From Vitellaria paradoxa (Eukaryota; Streptophyta; Magnoliopsida; Ericales; Sapotaceae): a stretch of DNA of 64,000 nucleotides. The notes beneath the pieces are model-generated. The model worked only from the letters and a program-made list of their open reading frames with translations. It was not told the DNA's origin and ran no database searches. Of the stretch, positions 29,690-40,613 are shown in pieces. The position numbers were made by a program, and so were the translations under genes. Positions within the stretch are counted from its first letter, which is position 1. Every line of letters begins with the position of its first letter. The stretch covers positions 25,306,358 through 25,370,357 of the forward strand of contig CM034236.1 in assembly GCA_019916065.1 (NCBI GenBank). The letters are read 5' to 3'.

Positions 29690-31460
29690 TGACCGCTTTT
29701 AGAAAATGCGTCTAAATTAACCCCCAAGTGCAAGGGTGTGCGGTGTAGTTTTAACTCGGTGAGTCCGAGGTCGAATTCACAAGGAGCCTATGATATTTAG
29801 TTTCTAGGTTAAATAGAAATCCTTAATTTGATTGTAAACTAAGTTTGAAAATTAATTAAAACTAATTCCTAGGGTTTTGCAAGTTCAAAATTCAAATTAA
29901 ACTAACTTAACAACCTATTAACAAAATTTCAGCAATTTAATATTGATTGTTGATTCAAGGAGTAAAATATTAGCTAAACAAATTTTTCCTAATTTAAATG
30001 CGCAGCAAAATAAACTAATCTAAAAACTGCAATGTAAATCAAACAAAGGCAATTCAATTAATAAGCAAATAAATTTAAGAAGTCCTTGATCCAACTATCA
30101 ATTCCGGGTAGTTTACGTCTTCACTATGGGATGGGTTGCAATACTTGCGTTAAAACCTAAATTAGGATTTGTTTGAAAATTATTGAGAAAGTTTTAATCA
30201 AAAGCTTTTACCAGTGATTACAGAGAATATAGTCAAAAACTTCTGTTTTCGAAGGGTTTCCAAACAATCCTATTCGAATTCGGATTCAATTCCAATTCTT
30301 CTAGTTTATCCAAAATTATTAAGAAAATTTTAATCGAAAACCTTTACCAGTGATTACAGAGAATATAGTCAAAGATTTTCGTTTTCGAATGTTTCTGAAA
30401 TAAACTAATTCAAATTAGGATTCAAAATCTGAATTTTCAGTTCTTCAAAATTATTAAGAAAATTTTAATCGAAAACCCTTACCAGTGATTACAGAGAATA
30501 TAGTCAAAGGTTTTCGTTTTCGAAAGTTTTTGAAAGAACTGAATTAGGTTTTAAAAAGTGTAGATCCCTACGCATGAGCTTTCGCAAACCATGCGAAGGG
30601 TCTACGCAGACGTCTCAAAGTTGTAGACCCCTACGCATGAGCTTTCGCAAGCTCTGCGAAGGGTCTACGTACATCCCATAGATCAGAGTAAACTACCCTT
30701 TCTTGATTCGTTGAATCAAGAACTAGGGTTTCTACGCTAGCATGATTTTAAACAAAACGGATATATTCGTCGAAAACATATTTAAAAGATGTGCTAAATC
30801 AAACAACTGAAACAAGATTCTTAAACAACTAAATCAAAACTAAAGGTGCGAAATCAATCAAACTTCTATTTCGAATATTCGAATAACACCATTAATCCAA
30901 AGAAAAATTGTAACGTACTCAAAAACAAACTTCGAAACAAAACGCTGAATGGCGACTGCTGAAACGAATGTGATGAAAGCTCCGAAACCAAGTAAGAACA
31001 TCCACGTAAGTAAAACAAAACCTGAAAAAATAAAAATATCGAAAAGACGAAGAAGAAGAAGTAGTAGCCGTCCTCCCTAAGTTGGCCCCCAAGCAGTCCT
31101 ATTTAAACTTGTAAAAGAAACCCTAAAACTTAAATTGCCCGCGCGACGGTCCACCATACTGTGGTCCGGACCGTGCGCCAGGTGGTCCGGACCACAGAAG
31201 CCTTTTTTCTACACTTTTGCTCCTCATTTGCCGCTAAGTCCTTGGGGTACTCCGAGCCATCCCTAACGAAGTTGGTTCGATATCCTCCCTTTCATCTCCA
31301 AAGTCACTATTTTCTTCGTTTAATTCCCCGTTTTCCCTGCAATTAAGAAAACAAATCTTATAAGTGATAAAATAATGAGAATTCTCCAAAATAGAGTACT
31401 CAATTACCTTAATAACCATGAAAACGTGGAGTTTGTAATTACACTTTTCAAGTGTAATCA
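29690..31460 (-). repeat. 5' LTR of element B
   Basis: 1,771 bp, nearly identical to 22611-24380. It contains the terminal hairpin at 31434-31460, paired GGTCCGGACC motifs at about 31162-31194, a TATA-like box near 31100 on the minus strand, and the structured leader 30082-30723. P2 and P3 are perfectly paired here: GGGTAGTTTAC/GTAAACTACCC and CTATGGGATG/CATCCCATAG. Confidence 0.92.
30082..30723 (-). ncRNA. Predicted structured leader RNA, element B 5' LTR
   Basis: In the 5' LTR this region would be transcribed into the genomic RNA leader. P1 is 30710-30723 with 30082-30095 (GTTCTTGATTCAAC/GTTGGATCAAGGAC). The enclosed part has two GTAGACCC...GGTCTAC hairpins (30562-30670 on the plus strand) and three tandem repeats, each with the word CTGTAATCACTGGTAAA (30200-30510). 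Nothing in it codes for protein. Confidence 0.6.
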
Positions 31461-31640
31461 ACTATATGACAATCAAGCTGGGATTCATATTGCCTTTAAT
31501 TTAGTTTTTCATAAGAGAAATAAACATATTGAGATTGATTGTCATTTTTTCAGATAAGAGATTCTATAAAATGTGATCAAAACTGGTCATGTGAATCAGA
31601 ATTGCCACCAGCCATGCTAAGATTTCGAATCATTGTGAAA
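31461..31640 (+). pseudogene. pol: copia RNase H end
   Basis: Downstream of element B the copia frame continues DNQAGIHIAFNLVFHKRNKH and IEIDCHFFR. This is the standard end of copia RNase H (DNQAAIHIASNPVFHERTKH-like). A weak continuation reads VIKTGHVNQN. The 3' LTR expected after it is not recognisable. Confidence 0.75.
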
Positions 31641-32226
31641 AATCTTGAGGAAATACTTTAAATCATTGTGTATTAGCCGTAACACATTGTGATTTTGATA
31701 ATATTTCGAGAAAAGTTGTATTCGCAGTGATCGGAGAGAAAGAATACCTACTGTCGGAGACATAAATGAAAAGAGCAAAAAAGTAAGGACTTCTGAACTA
31801 ACCTTCATCTATTTAGAACTGGACGAGAGAAGATCAGAAGAGTTTTCATCGATCGCGATACCTCAAATCTGGAGATCACTTTGCTGGTGTTCGTGGATTT
31901 ACTTAGAATTTTCCTTTCTTTGCTTTTCTTTTTTTTTTAGCTTATTAGATTTCTTTTCAAATAATTATTTAATAAATTATTATTAAATAGTTTTTAAATA
32001 TATTTTTTAGTTTATATTAAATAAAATATGAATTATTAATAAAAAAATATAATTATTTTTTGTAGCAATAAATTATGATAATATAGTTTTGTAATAGTTA
32101 TTATTAGATTATAATATCTTTTATGAAAATATTCCCTACATGTAGTAAGGTACGATTTGAATTTGTATGAAATAAAACATGACTTGTCTATGCATGTGGA
32201 TTATATTGACCGTATATCGTTTATTA
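31640..32226. other. AT-rich stretch without genes
   Basis: About 590 bp between the copia remnant and the next solo LTR. The part from 31930 to 32130 is almost pure A/T with ATTATTAAATA-like words. I see no frame, no LTR border and no RNA gene. Confidence 0.5.
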
Positions 32227-32231
32227 GTGAT

Positions 32232-33733
32232 TGATTGACCCTAAAAAGTGTTTGGGTTCTACCTCTCAAGTGCAAGAGGGCAATCGTAGTTTTAAACTCG
32301 GTGAGTACCAAGTTCGAATCCACAGGGAGGGCTTTGTTAAAAGCTTTAGACTTGTTCTCTTAGTTAGTAGCTGAACCTAAATTAATTTAAACAACTTTTT
32401 TAGCAACTCAAACTTTTGTTTTAGGTTGTAAATGAATTTAATATTAATTAAAGAAATTCAATTTAATTTTAAAATGCAAACAAACCATCTACGTACTCTA
32501 AATTTTAAAGAGAATAAATCAACTCAAAAATTAAATTAAATAACAAGCATAATACTAAAGAGGTTCTTGATCCAACTTTCAAGTCTGGGTAGCCCATTAC
32601 TTTACCTTGGAATGTTTTTATTCAAATCTAGATTAAGGTTTAATTCGAAAAGTGTTAAGAAAATTTTAATCAAAGGTCAGTACCAGTGATCTCAGGTGGA
32701 CATGGTTAAAGACCTTTGTTTCTGAAGGTTTTTCAAACAATCAAAACTAGAAGTGAATTCGAAACTTATTTTTAATCTTGTTCGAAAGTATGTAAACGGT
32801 TATATTCGAAAACCCATACCAGTGACTTCAAACGAGTGTGGTTAAAGATTTTCTGTTTCGAATGTTTTCGAAACAAGTTAAAATAGATTTTAACACGGTA
32901 GATCCTTACGCATGAGCTCTCACAACCCATGTGAAGGGTCTACGAACATCCCAAGGTTTTTTGTGAACTACCCATTCTTGATTCGTTGAACCAAGAAGTA
33001 GGGTTTTACGCTAACATGATTTTAAACAAAACGAAAGAAATAAACATTAGCATAAACATTCGATCTACCACTAGAAAACAATAAATCATATATTAAATTA
33101 ATGAAACGAAAGGAGACTTACACGGAAAGTAACTCTGAAACTACGTAATGAAAGAGTAGTGCAGCGAAGAACAACCAAACATCAAACAACTCCATAAACA
33201 ACACAAATAATTGAAAACTCTCTCAAAAATATTCTAAAACTCTCAAGAAATAATCTAAAAAGTATTTGGAGACGTCCCTTGTTCGGGCGCACAAGGGTGA
33301 CATATATAGGTTAAGAAAAACCCTAGAAAAACGAAGTAAAACGCGTGCCCAGGGCTTTGCTGGGGTCCGGACCCTTCGAGGAGGGGTGGGGACCCCAGAA
33401 TGTCAATTTTTCAAATTCCTTCACTGTGGTCCGGACCCTTTGGGGAGGGGTCCGGACCCCAGAACCTTGGTTGTTCCATCTTTCTTTCTCCTTCGCTCTG
33501 AGTCCTTGGGTTGGTTCAAACCATCTTTGATGAAGCTTGAATCCCAACTCCTCCTTGGTCTTTTAAGCCCTTTCCAACACTATTAACTTCGCTTTTCTCA
33601 TCCATTTCCCTACAAATAAGATGATAAAACTTGTAAGTTACAAAATAATATCAAAACTTTAAATTTACCCATTCAAATGCATTAAAATGTATCTAAATAT
33701 AAAGTTTGTAATTATACTTTTCAAGTGTAATCA
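32232..33733 (-). mobile_element. Solo LTR related to family A, minus orientation
   Basis: 1,502 bp, read on the minus strand from TGATTACACTTGAAAAGT to GGGTCAATCA, with TSD GTGAT at 32227-32231 and 33734-33738. Ending at GGTCA as in element A would spoil the duplication, so this copy seems to carry four extra terminal bases. It contains GGTCCGGACC twice in a GGGGTCCGGACCC context (33360-33465) and the structured leader arms 32563-32576/32985-32998. It is diverged from both A and B and probably represents a third subfamily. Confidence 0.85.
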
Positions 33734-33798
33734 GTGATGTACTTGGTTCAAAATTAGCTTGCTTGTATGTTGTAAGAAGTTTATTTAAGGTTAAATAA

Positions 33799-34260
33799 TG
33801 TTAGAAGTTGTTCCATATTGGCCTATGGGAAAAGTTATTTCATCCATATAAAAGATGGATTTCCCTTACATTAACACCTAAATTTTAATGTTGAGGCACC
33901 TTCTCTTAAGAAATGTTGGGCTTTTTTACGTGGTATCAGTGTGAGTTTTCAACTGGGTCTCACCACAGTTCATGCTGTGTCTATGTTTATGTGGGCCAGC
34001 ATGAGGGAAATAGTTAGAATTTATCTCACATCAGCTCATCAGAAAAATTTTCTCCTATATGAAAGATGGATTTCTCTCACCACAGTCTACACTATTCCTA
34101 CGTCTATGCGAGCTCACATGAGGAGGGCTGTTAAAACCTGTCCCACATTGGCCCATAAGAAAAATTATTTTTCCCATATAAGAGATGGGTTTCCCTTACC
34201 ACAACACCTAGATTTTAAGGATGAGGCCCATTCTGTTATGTGTAGCTGGACTTTTTTACA
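33799..34260 (+). mobile_element. TRIM (miniature LTR retrotransposon), TSD AATAA
   Basis: 462 bp with 132-bp LTRs at 33799-33930 (TGTTAGAAGTTG to CTTTTTTACG) and 34129-34260 (TGTTAAAACCTG to CTTTTTTACA). AATAA is duplicated at 33794-33798 and 34261-34265. TGGTATCAGTGT at 33931 is a tRNA-Met-type primer-binding site. The internal part holds a second, truncated LTR copy (34012-34085), so it has an internal duplication. It has no coding capacity, which fits the TRIM class. Confidence 0.75.
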
Positions 34261-34361
34261 AATAAAATGGTTACTACATATTTGGTCATATAATATATTA
34301 ATTTTATTATATATTGAGAATTTTTCTATGTTCTTTCTTAATTATTTTTAAGCTAATCAAG

Positions 34362-35755
34362 GGAACTCCAAGGTATTTGACTGGTCTAGCAGGGTGTTAT
34401 CATATGAAAGAAGGCTTCAACTCATCAAAGCCATGCTCTTCAGCATTCAAATATTTTAGAGCTTACACTTTATCTTGCCTAAGAGGGTTTATGTAACTAT
34501 TGAGTAGATTCTCAGGAGATTTCTCTGGACAGGAGTGGACTTAAAGCTACATGACAGAAAGGTTTCATGGGAAGAAGTCTGTTGCTTGAAATCTGATAGA
34601 GGCTTGGGACTCAGAAGGCTAGAAGATTGGAATAAAGTAGCTATGCTAAGACACATTTGGAACCTCTGCTCTAGCAAGCTACCTCTATGGGCTAAATGGT
34701 GCAGAATATACCTTTTAAGAAACAGAGACTTCTGGAGCTATAAGGCACCCTCTGATTGCTCTTGGTCATGGAGAAAACTCCTTAAGCTGAGATCATCTGC
34801 TATTCATCTGTCTAGATATCTTATTGGGAATGGAAATTCAGTTTCTTTATAGTTTGGAAATTGGCATCCACTAGGGCCCCTTGTTCCAAAGTATGGCTAA
34901 CATTTAGCTTATGTTGCAGAAATTCCCCTTGATGTGAAAGTATCTTCCATTGTCTCCAGCAATAGATGGATATGACCATACCCCACTACTTGGGAACTCT
35001 AAGAAGTACTTTCCACCTATGCTCCTAGTTTCTTTCGAGATGAGGCCAAAGAAGATCAATTCATTTGGACTGCTTCTAGCTCATCTACTTACTCAGCTAC
35101 GACCACTTGGAACTCTCTAAGGCAACATCATTCTAAATTGGCATAGATTGATATGGTTCCCAAAGCACATCCTAAGGCACAACTTCATTGCATGGCTAGC
35201 AATAAAAGGTAAACTCAGCACACTTGATAGAACAACAAGTTAGGATATCACAAGTAGCTCCCTTTGTGTCCTCTGCAAATAGGCTAATGAGAGCCTTCAT
35301 CATCTATTCTTTTCATGTCTATTTTTTGCTTAAATATGGGGCGTTATTTACCAAATGAGTTTCATCAATGATAACCGGGAAGGTTGGGTGAATGAAGTCA
35401 ACTAGGCCATTGGAAAATTCAGTGGTAATTCTATGAAAAACTTTATATGTAAACTAGCTTGGTTAGCTACAATCTATCACATATGGCTAGAGAGAAATGC
35501 ACAAATATTCAAAGGTACCTTTAGCACTCCGGGCAGCATACTTAAGGTCATCAAACACGAAGTTAGAGTTAGAGCTTCTTAGTCCATGAAAATGAATTGT
35601 AATACTTTTAATAGGAATTTTGCACTAATTGGGGTCTCCCTAACTCTTGTATAGATACTATTAATACTTGAACTTTTGCATACGGGGGAATGCCCCCTAG
35701 AGATATTATAATTATCCCCATTAATCCAAATCTCAATTACTTACCGAAAAAAAAT
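34362..35755 (+). mobile_element. 5'-truncated L1-like LINE fragment
   Basis: The protein starts inside the RT C-terminal part: LSYERRLQLIKAMLFSIQIF, ILPKRVYVTIEQILRRFLWTG, then VSWEEVCCLKSDRGLGLRRL. A zinc-binding RT-associated region follows further down (KLAWLATIYHIWLERNAQIF near 35450). This order is typical of plant L1 ORF2 proteins after the catalytic RT core. An A-rich tail (CCGAAAAAAAATAAG) ends it at about 35755. The catalytic RT core and endonuclease are missing, and there are several stops. It split a tandem TRIM duplication. I could not define a convincing TSD. Confidence 0.75.
34535..34852 (+). pseudogene. L1 ORF2 C-terminal fragment
   Basis: The longest open part of the LINE, about 105 codons. 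It includes VSWEEVCCLKSDRGLGLRRL, NKVAMLRHIWNL, LWAKWCRIYLLRNRDFW and IGNGNSVSL. The stretch corresponds to the region between RT and the zf-RVT domain in plant L1 proteins. It has no start of its own and is a relic. Confidence 0.75.
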
Positions 35756-35756
35756 A

Positions 35757-36053
35757 AGAAGAGATGCGAACTAGCATGAGGAGTACTGTTAGAAATTGTC
35801 CCACATTGGTCCATGAGAAAAGTTATTTTTCTTACATGAGATATGGATTTTCCTCACCTCAACACTTAGGTTTTAAGGAGGGGACCCCTCCTGTTATGTG
35901 TAGTCGGACTTCTTTACAAATAAAATAGTTACTACATATTTGGTCATATAATATATTAATTTTATTATATATTGAGAATTTTTCTATGTTGTTTTCTAAT
36001 TTTTTTAAGCTAAGAAATTAAGAATAGATGCAAGCTAGCGTGAGGAGGGCTGT
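35757..36053 (+). repeat. Tandem partial copies of TRIM plus its flank
   Basis: The end of the TRIM internal region (35762-35786), a 132-bp LTR (35787-35918), about 90 bp of 3' flank starting AATAAAAT, and again an internal end (to about 36053) follow the LINE. The flank 35919-36010 is homologous to 34261-34355, the flank of the intact TRIM. The second copy therefore arose by local duplication, not by a new insertion. Confidence 0.65.
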
Positions 36054-36930
36054 TATCTTTTGAATCCATTGCCATAAATCTGGCAACATATGATATAACA
36101 ACTCTGGTAAGTGGAAATTGTCTTTCCACTCTTTATGTTTTGAACATGGTTTCGTTGAGAGAAAAGGAAAATGAAAGAAAATGACCGGAAACCAAAACGA
36201 AATGAAAAAGTGAATTTGAATTTTTTTTTTCAATTAGAAAAGTAGAAAAGAAAACAAACAGGTTTTCTTAAGAAAAAAAAAATTAAATTTTACTTGCCTA
36301 AGCATAAGAAAATAGAACGAGGTAATAAATTTTTTTTCCCTCTACAAGTTTGTGTTTGCATTCCAAACATAGGCTACACGAATTGTTTAGATTGGGATGG
36401 TTCATATATATATATATATATTTCCCTCGGTGGATGGTTTGCATTTTGGTTGTAGACAAGGTAATTGGTATTTGGTGATTTATTGTTATATTTCGTTGTC
36501 ATTGGCAATGCTAATCCAAATCTCCACACATGCAAATTTCTTAAAACAACGTGAGAAGAAGTTTAAAATTCAGAACGACTTAGAATTTTTTTGCGTCTTT
36601 TTTTTTTTTTTTTGTTTTTTGGATAAGTATTTAGAACAACTTAGGATACTTGGTTTAAATGTTGATTTAATTGAATTTATTGAAATAAAAATCTAATGTG
36701 CTGAATTTCAATAAGCATAAACATATTTTTTGACATACATAAGGTGTCTAAAACAACTTGTAATCTCCAAAGAACAGGTGGTCATCTATTTGGCCAGTAT
36801 GTAGAACAATTCATCATCACAGGAATCGCAAGTCTGGACTCAAAATGGAAATGCAGTAATTTCATGTTTTTACAAATCGATCTTACTTGTTCCCTATTTT
36901 AACTCACTTTGTGGTGGTGACTTCATTTGC
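36054..36930. other. No gene seen; microsatellites
   Basis: AT-rich DNA with a TA run at 36403-36422 and a T run at 36597-36613. No frame has recognised similarity. The part from about 36750 may be an intron of the gene relic that starts at 36931, because a splice-acceptor-like TTCATTTGCAA directly precedes it. Confidence 0.4.
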
Positions 36931-37719
36931 AAATTGATTGGAATGTGGAAATTTATGGTTGAGTGCCATCAGAAGCAATTTAAAGCCATTATAAAAGCCA
37001 ACTCATGTGCAAATGGCAAAAGCAGGAGAACTCGGGAGAATTTCAAGCATCAAGGCTACCAAAAACCTGGAAGTGGACATCCTGAATTGGGCTCCAGGCT
37101 TTACCAATTGGATTCACACCCAGAAAGCATTTGCCAAATTCTTCAATGGTTGTCTCACCAAGTGTCTACTCCAAGAACCACCACCAGATCAGGACTCAGG
37201 AGGGTAACCCAGAAGGAATTTCTCCTTTCTCGCCTGGAAAGTTGTTGTCTCTGTGCAATGATTGGCACCGAGCCATTGAGAATGTCTCAGAAACTCGGGT
37301 TGCAGAAGCCATATATGTTTTTGTCTTCATGTCGCACCAGTTACGGAACAAGTTAGACGAGGAAAGGCATCAAAGGCTCAAAGTTGACTGCCTCTCCAGG
37401 GATCTTGAGAAGCGGGTCAAATCCCTTTGAAAGGAAAGTGGGATAAATTGGAATCAATTTGTATCCTCATAGGATATGACTGAAAATGAAGTTCTAATTC
37501 TTGCTGAACTCTATAGTAGTTCGAAGCCCATGGAGAATCGATTAAATGGGGAGAAGGCAAGGCACGAGGAAAGCAATTAAGCAAGTCAATGATGCTGCTT
37601 CACAAGCCTTAGGGGCGGGTCTGATTCGAATTTTTGAGGCTCTGGATTTATTTAGTTTGGAGATGTTGAAAGCTTATAAGCAAGTCAGAATTCCAGTTGA
37701 CAAGGAAAAACAGGGATAA
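36931..37719 (+). pseudogene. DUF630/DUF632-family gene fragment (pseudogene)
   Basis: Three overlapping frames together spell the DUF632 domain: MWKFMVECHQKQFKAI, then LEVDILNWAPGFTNWIHTQK, LTKCLLQEPP, GISPFSPGKLLSLCNDWHRA, LRNKLDEERHQRLKVDCLSR, and finally GLIRIFEALDLFSLEMLKAY and KQVRIP. Proteins with an N-terminal DUF630 and this DUF632 are plant-specific and include the nitrate-regulatory NRG2 group. Only the second half of DUF632 is present. At least two frameshifts and several stops (for example near 37430) break it. The block starts right after an intron-end-like TTTGCAA, so it looks like a 3' exon of a dead gene copy. It is the only host-type gene I recognise in the window. Confidence 0.75.
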
Positions 37720-38129
37720 GCTGTGACCAAAACGACTTCTTGCTTAAACTGTGTACTAGTAAGTACATGCGAAGAAAGAACAACTTCCACTCACTGCTAG
37801 AACTAAAAGTGGGTGATGGGGGCATCATCTGGGTTTTAGTTTATTTTATATTTTATTGGATTGTCATTTCAGAGTAGGGGCTTGTGTTTATATGCTTAAA
37901 TCATGGACCGCTTGTGTTGCTCACTAGGGTTTGTAATTTATTTGTTTATAGACCGTGATTTGGAAAACATTTATATTAATGTTGTATTTGCTTGTTATCT
38001 TTTTCCTTGAATCTCTTTTTTCTTCTTATTCATCTCTTGCTAAAACCTTATCCTCCTCCGCATCGGTGGGTAATGAATGCAGCGTGAATGTTCGCAAAAT
38101 AAATTGTACTTCTAGATAGTTCCCCACAC

Positions 38130-38157
38130 AAAAAAAAAAAAAAAAAAAAAAAAAAAA
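38130..38157 (+). repeat. Poly-A run of 28 bases
   Basis: An uninterrupted A28 about 410 bp after the end of the DUF632 relic. It is flanked by a short imperfect direct repeat (AAATTGTACTTCTAGA and AAATTATACTTCTAAA). It could be the tail of a reverse-transcribed mRNA or LINE/SINE copy, or a simple microsatellite. Confidence 0.5.
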
Positions 38158-39910
38158 TTATACTTCTAAAGAGGAGCTTCTAATTCAATATTTAAGTGAC
38201 AGATTTATAAATAAACAAAATATTTATTTGAAGTTTTTTTTTTCTTCATTGTGACTAAGATAATTTGGATTAAAGCAGAAAAGAAAAAATACATCAATGA
38301 GCATACCCTCGAATCCTCAGTCTACAAAAGACTTTCCCGTTATGTTTTAAATGGCCAAGCTGAGATTTTTATAAAGAATGCAAGGTGAGTACTCCTAAAT
38401 AAAGTAGTGTCATGAGATAAAAAGTTCTAGTACGGATTTCTTTCACTGCTAGCGAGTTTAATCAGTAGAATTTCCTTTTATTTCCCGTTGTACTCATTTT
38501 ATAGTCCAGCAATTAACAGATTTAGACCACCTGTTTCCTAGCACCCCATCTTGCGCACGATATTCATACTTCTATGGTAGTGAAGAAAATTTATAAGATT
38601 ATTTCAATTTTGTCCTTTCATATCATAGTGATCCTTTTTAGATTAAATTATTAGATTCATAGTGCGGTTAACAGTTGACTTAACGCCGTGAATTTATACA
38701 CTTCATACTCTATTTACAATGGTGAATTTGGCGGTATTTGATTTTATTCGATCAAAATTCTCACCAATTCTTATATTTGGAATCCAAAAATGATGCTATG
38801 AGTTGGATTTGATTTCCTTTCATTATTAAAATTTTGTGATTTCTATACCATTTTAAATTCAACCTAAAATTATTTAATTTGATGATAATTTATTATTTTC
38901 TTAAACCATCTAAGTAAATAGACAAATACTATTACAAATAATACTTTTAGCATCCGATATAGGTGGTCACTAAAGCTCATAAACTGGTTGCTATTATTAT
39001 TAGTGCTCACCTAGTATCCACAAACACAACGAAGATTGCATCACTGAAAACTATTTGGCGAACGTCGAATATTAGCAGCCGTCTAGTGATTGCTTACACA
39101 TGGGCAACGCGACATGGGTCGGGACTTCTTCCCCGTGCACTTTAAGTTGTTAACTTTATCAATTATTTATTAAAACCATTCAACCAACCAAACTAGACTT
39201 CACCTCATCAAATAGTCCGTCAAATCATAATATCCCGTCAAATTCATAATATTACTCAAAACAGTCTCTTATACATTTCACTTATTTATCCTTGAGAATT
39301 ATAAAGAGATTCCTTAATTTATTATAGGTAATTGAGCTAGATCAAAATAAATATTTTTCAGTTCCCAAACTTATCGTTCCATTTTACCATATTATCATCA
39401 AAAACTTATTATTCGGATTTCTACACTCGAATATATAATAGTGTTCCTAAATTATGTTATCACACATTCTGTTATCTTCTTTTCTAACTAGAACCAATCA
39501 TTTCAATTTTATTTACCTTAAACATATTACCCAATATAACTATGTACACACATCCAGTGGTTACGATAAATAAATTAGATTAACGTCGTCATTTATGAAC
39601 CAATATCTAACGGTCACAATTAATTAAATTAGTATTGTTTTGTAGGCTATTAACCTATTAGTACGATAATCAAATCCTTTGTAGGTTTATGGACTTCTAA
39701 TCTATGAGTATCATGTACATGGATCTTATTTTCTATCATCACATATCACAACACATCACACATCTTTTACATATCCAAACACCAAAATCCATCTACTCCT
39801 TATAGATCTATATCTTGGGTTTCATACTTTGATAACACTTATGAGCTCTTCCAATTCCAACTTTCGTTATCCAATGTACATTAATGTAATATCATTTCTA
39901 AATAAATTTA
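38158..39910. other. AT-rich stretch without recognised features
   Basis: About 1.75 kb of AT-rich DNA. Frames are short and none resembles a known protein. I see no LTR borders or RNA genes. Confidence 0.5.
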
Positions 39911-40247
39911 GGTGGCATTTAGTTTGCCTTTCTATTTTTTGTTTTTATGTTTTCATTTTCTATTTTCTTTTTTATGTGTTTTATGTTTTAAAATTTTCAA
40001 AACAAGAAAAAAAAACTCATTTGGTTTGACATTTTCTATTTTTTGTATTTTGAGATTTTCCTTATTTTGAATTAAAAACGCTAAAAATGACTTTTTACCA
40101 TTTTGTATTTCATGTGTAAACTCATTCTCTATTTTTAAAATAGAGTTTGAAAACACAAGTGACTAAATATATTTTGAATTATTTTACTTGTTTTCAAAAA
40201 AATACAAAACAGAAAATGAGATCAAAACAAGTATAGCAAATGACACC
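39911..40247. mobile_element. MITE candidate with TTA target duplication
   Basis: 337 bp flanked by TTA (39908-39910 and 40248-40250). The ends are imperfect inverted repeats: GGTGGCATTTAGTTTG at the left, and GGTGTCATTTGCTATAC when the right end is read on the other strand. The inside is AT-rich with repeated TTTTCTATTTTTTG and its complement. A 3-bp TTA duplication is typical of PIF/Harbinger (Tourist-like) MITEs. The inverted repeats are diverged, so the class call is tentative. Confidence 0.5.
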
Positions 40248-40594
40248 TTAACTTCTTGCAATATTCTCATCATTCTTTTATGGTTTGAACAAATCAAATT
40301 CTTCAAATACGATATCAAACACAATCATTCTTAGATTCTCAGTTTACTAATGTGTGGAGTAAAGATAAGTTTAAAATCAGATTTCATACCAAGTTTCCGT
40401 CATTATATTCCATTGTTATCACCCACTCCGAGAGTGTTTCACTAGTGCATAAATTTAGTAGCTAATCTATGTTTTATGAGTATCACCAAGTACTAATCTC
40501 ATCACAAACAAATGAGGATCAGTATTATTCTTTTATTATTTTATCAATTATACTTCGCGTTGTATAACTCAACAAATTTACTAAATAACCTTTC

Positions 40595-40613
40595 ATGTTT
40601 AACTCTAACCAAA
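40595..40613 (+). repeat. LINE target-site duplication, left copy (19 bp)
   Basis: ATGTTTAACTCTAACCAAA recurs exactly at 43796-43814. It defines both ends of the RTE LINE. Its last bases overlap the CCAAA simple repeat that forms the element's 3' tail. Confidence 0.88.

Larger units (their letters stand above)
22611..31460 (-). mobile_element. Element B: young gag-protease LTR retrotransposon without RT
   Basis: 8,850 bp in minus orientation, with the 5' LTR at 29690-31460, the 3' LTR at 22611-24380 and TSD ACTAT. Internal order read on the minus strand is an exact tRNA-Asp primer-binding site, gag with CCHC finger, a linker, aspartic protease, the conserved tail, 2.3 kb non-coding and the PPT. 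There is no RT, RNase H or integrase. I counted only five differences between the LTRs (four substitutions and one indel), so the insertion is recent. Despite that, gag-protease is split by three frameshifts. It must have been moved in trans, unless the shifts are assembly errors. Confidence 0.92.
10096..31640 (+). mobile_element. Decayed Ty1/copia element split by four insertions
   Basis: Five coding pieces in the order gag, protease, integrase, RT and RNase H read left to right on the plus strand: 10096-11172, 18506-19407, 19621-20639, 22449-22610 and 31461-31640. They join at exact target-site duplications of the intervening elements. The inserts are element A (11173-18505), a TRIM piece (19408-19620), a solo LTR (20640-22448) and element B (22611-31460). 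The order proves family copia, since integrase precedes RT. Stops and frameshifts are frequent, so it is long dead. Most of integrase (zinc finger and DDE core) is deleted at about 18690-18720. No LTRs could be identified. Confidence 0.8.

Noticed and set aside
38130..38157. A28 as proof that the DUF632 relic is a processed retrocopy
   Set aside because: The relic appears to start at an intron acceptor, and no TSD brackets the whole unit. Left undecided.
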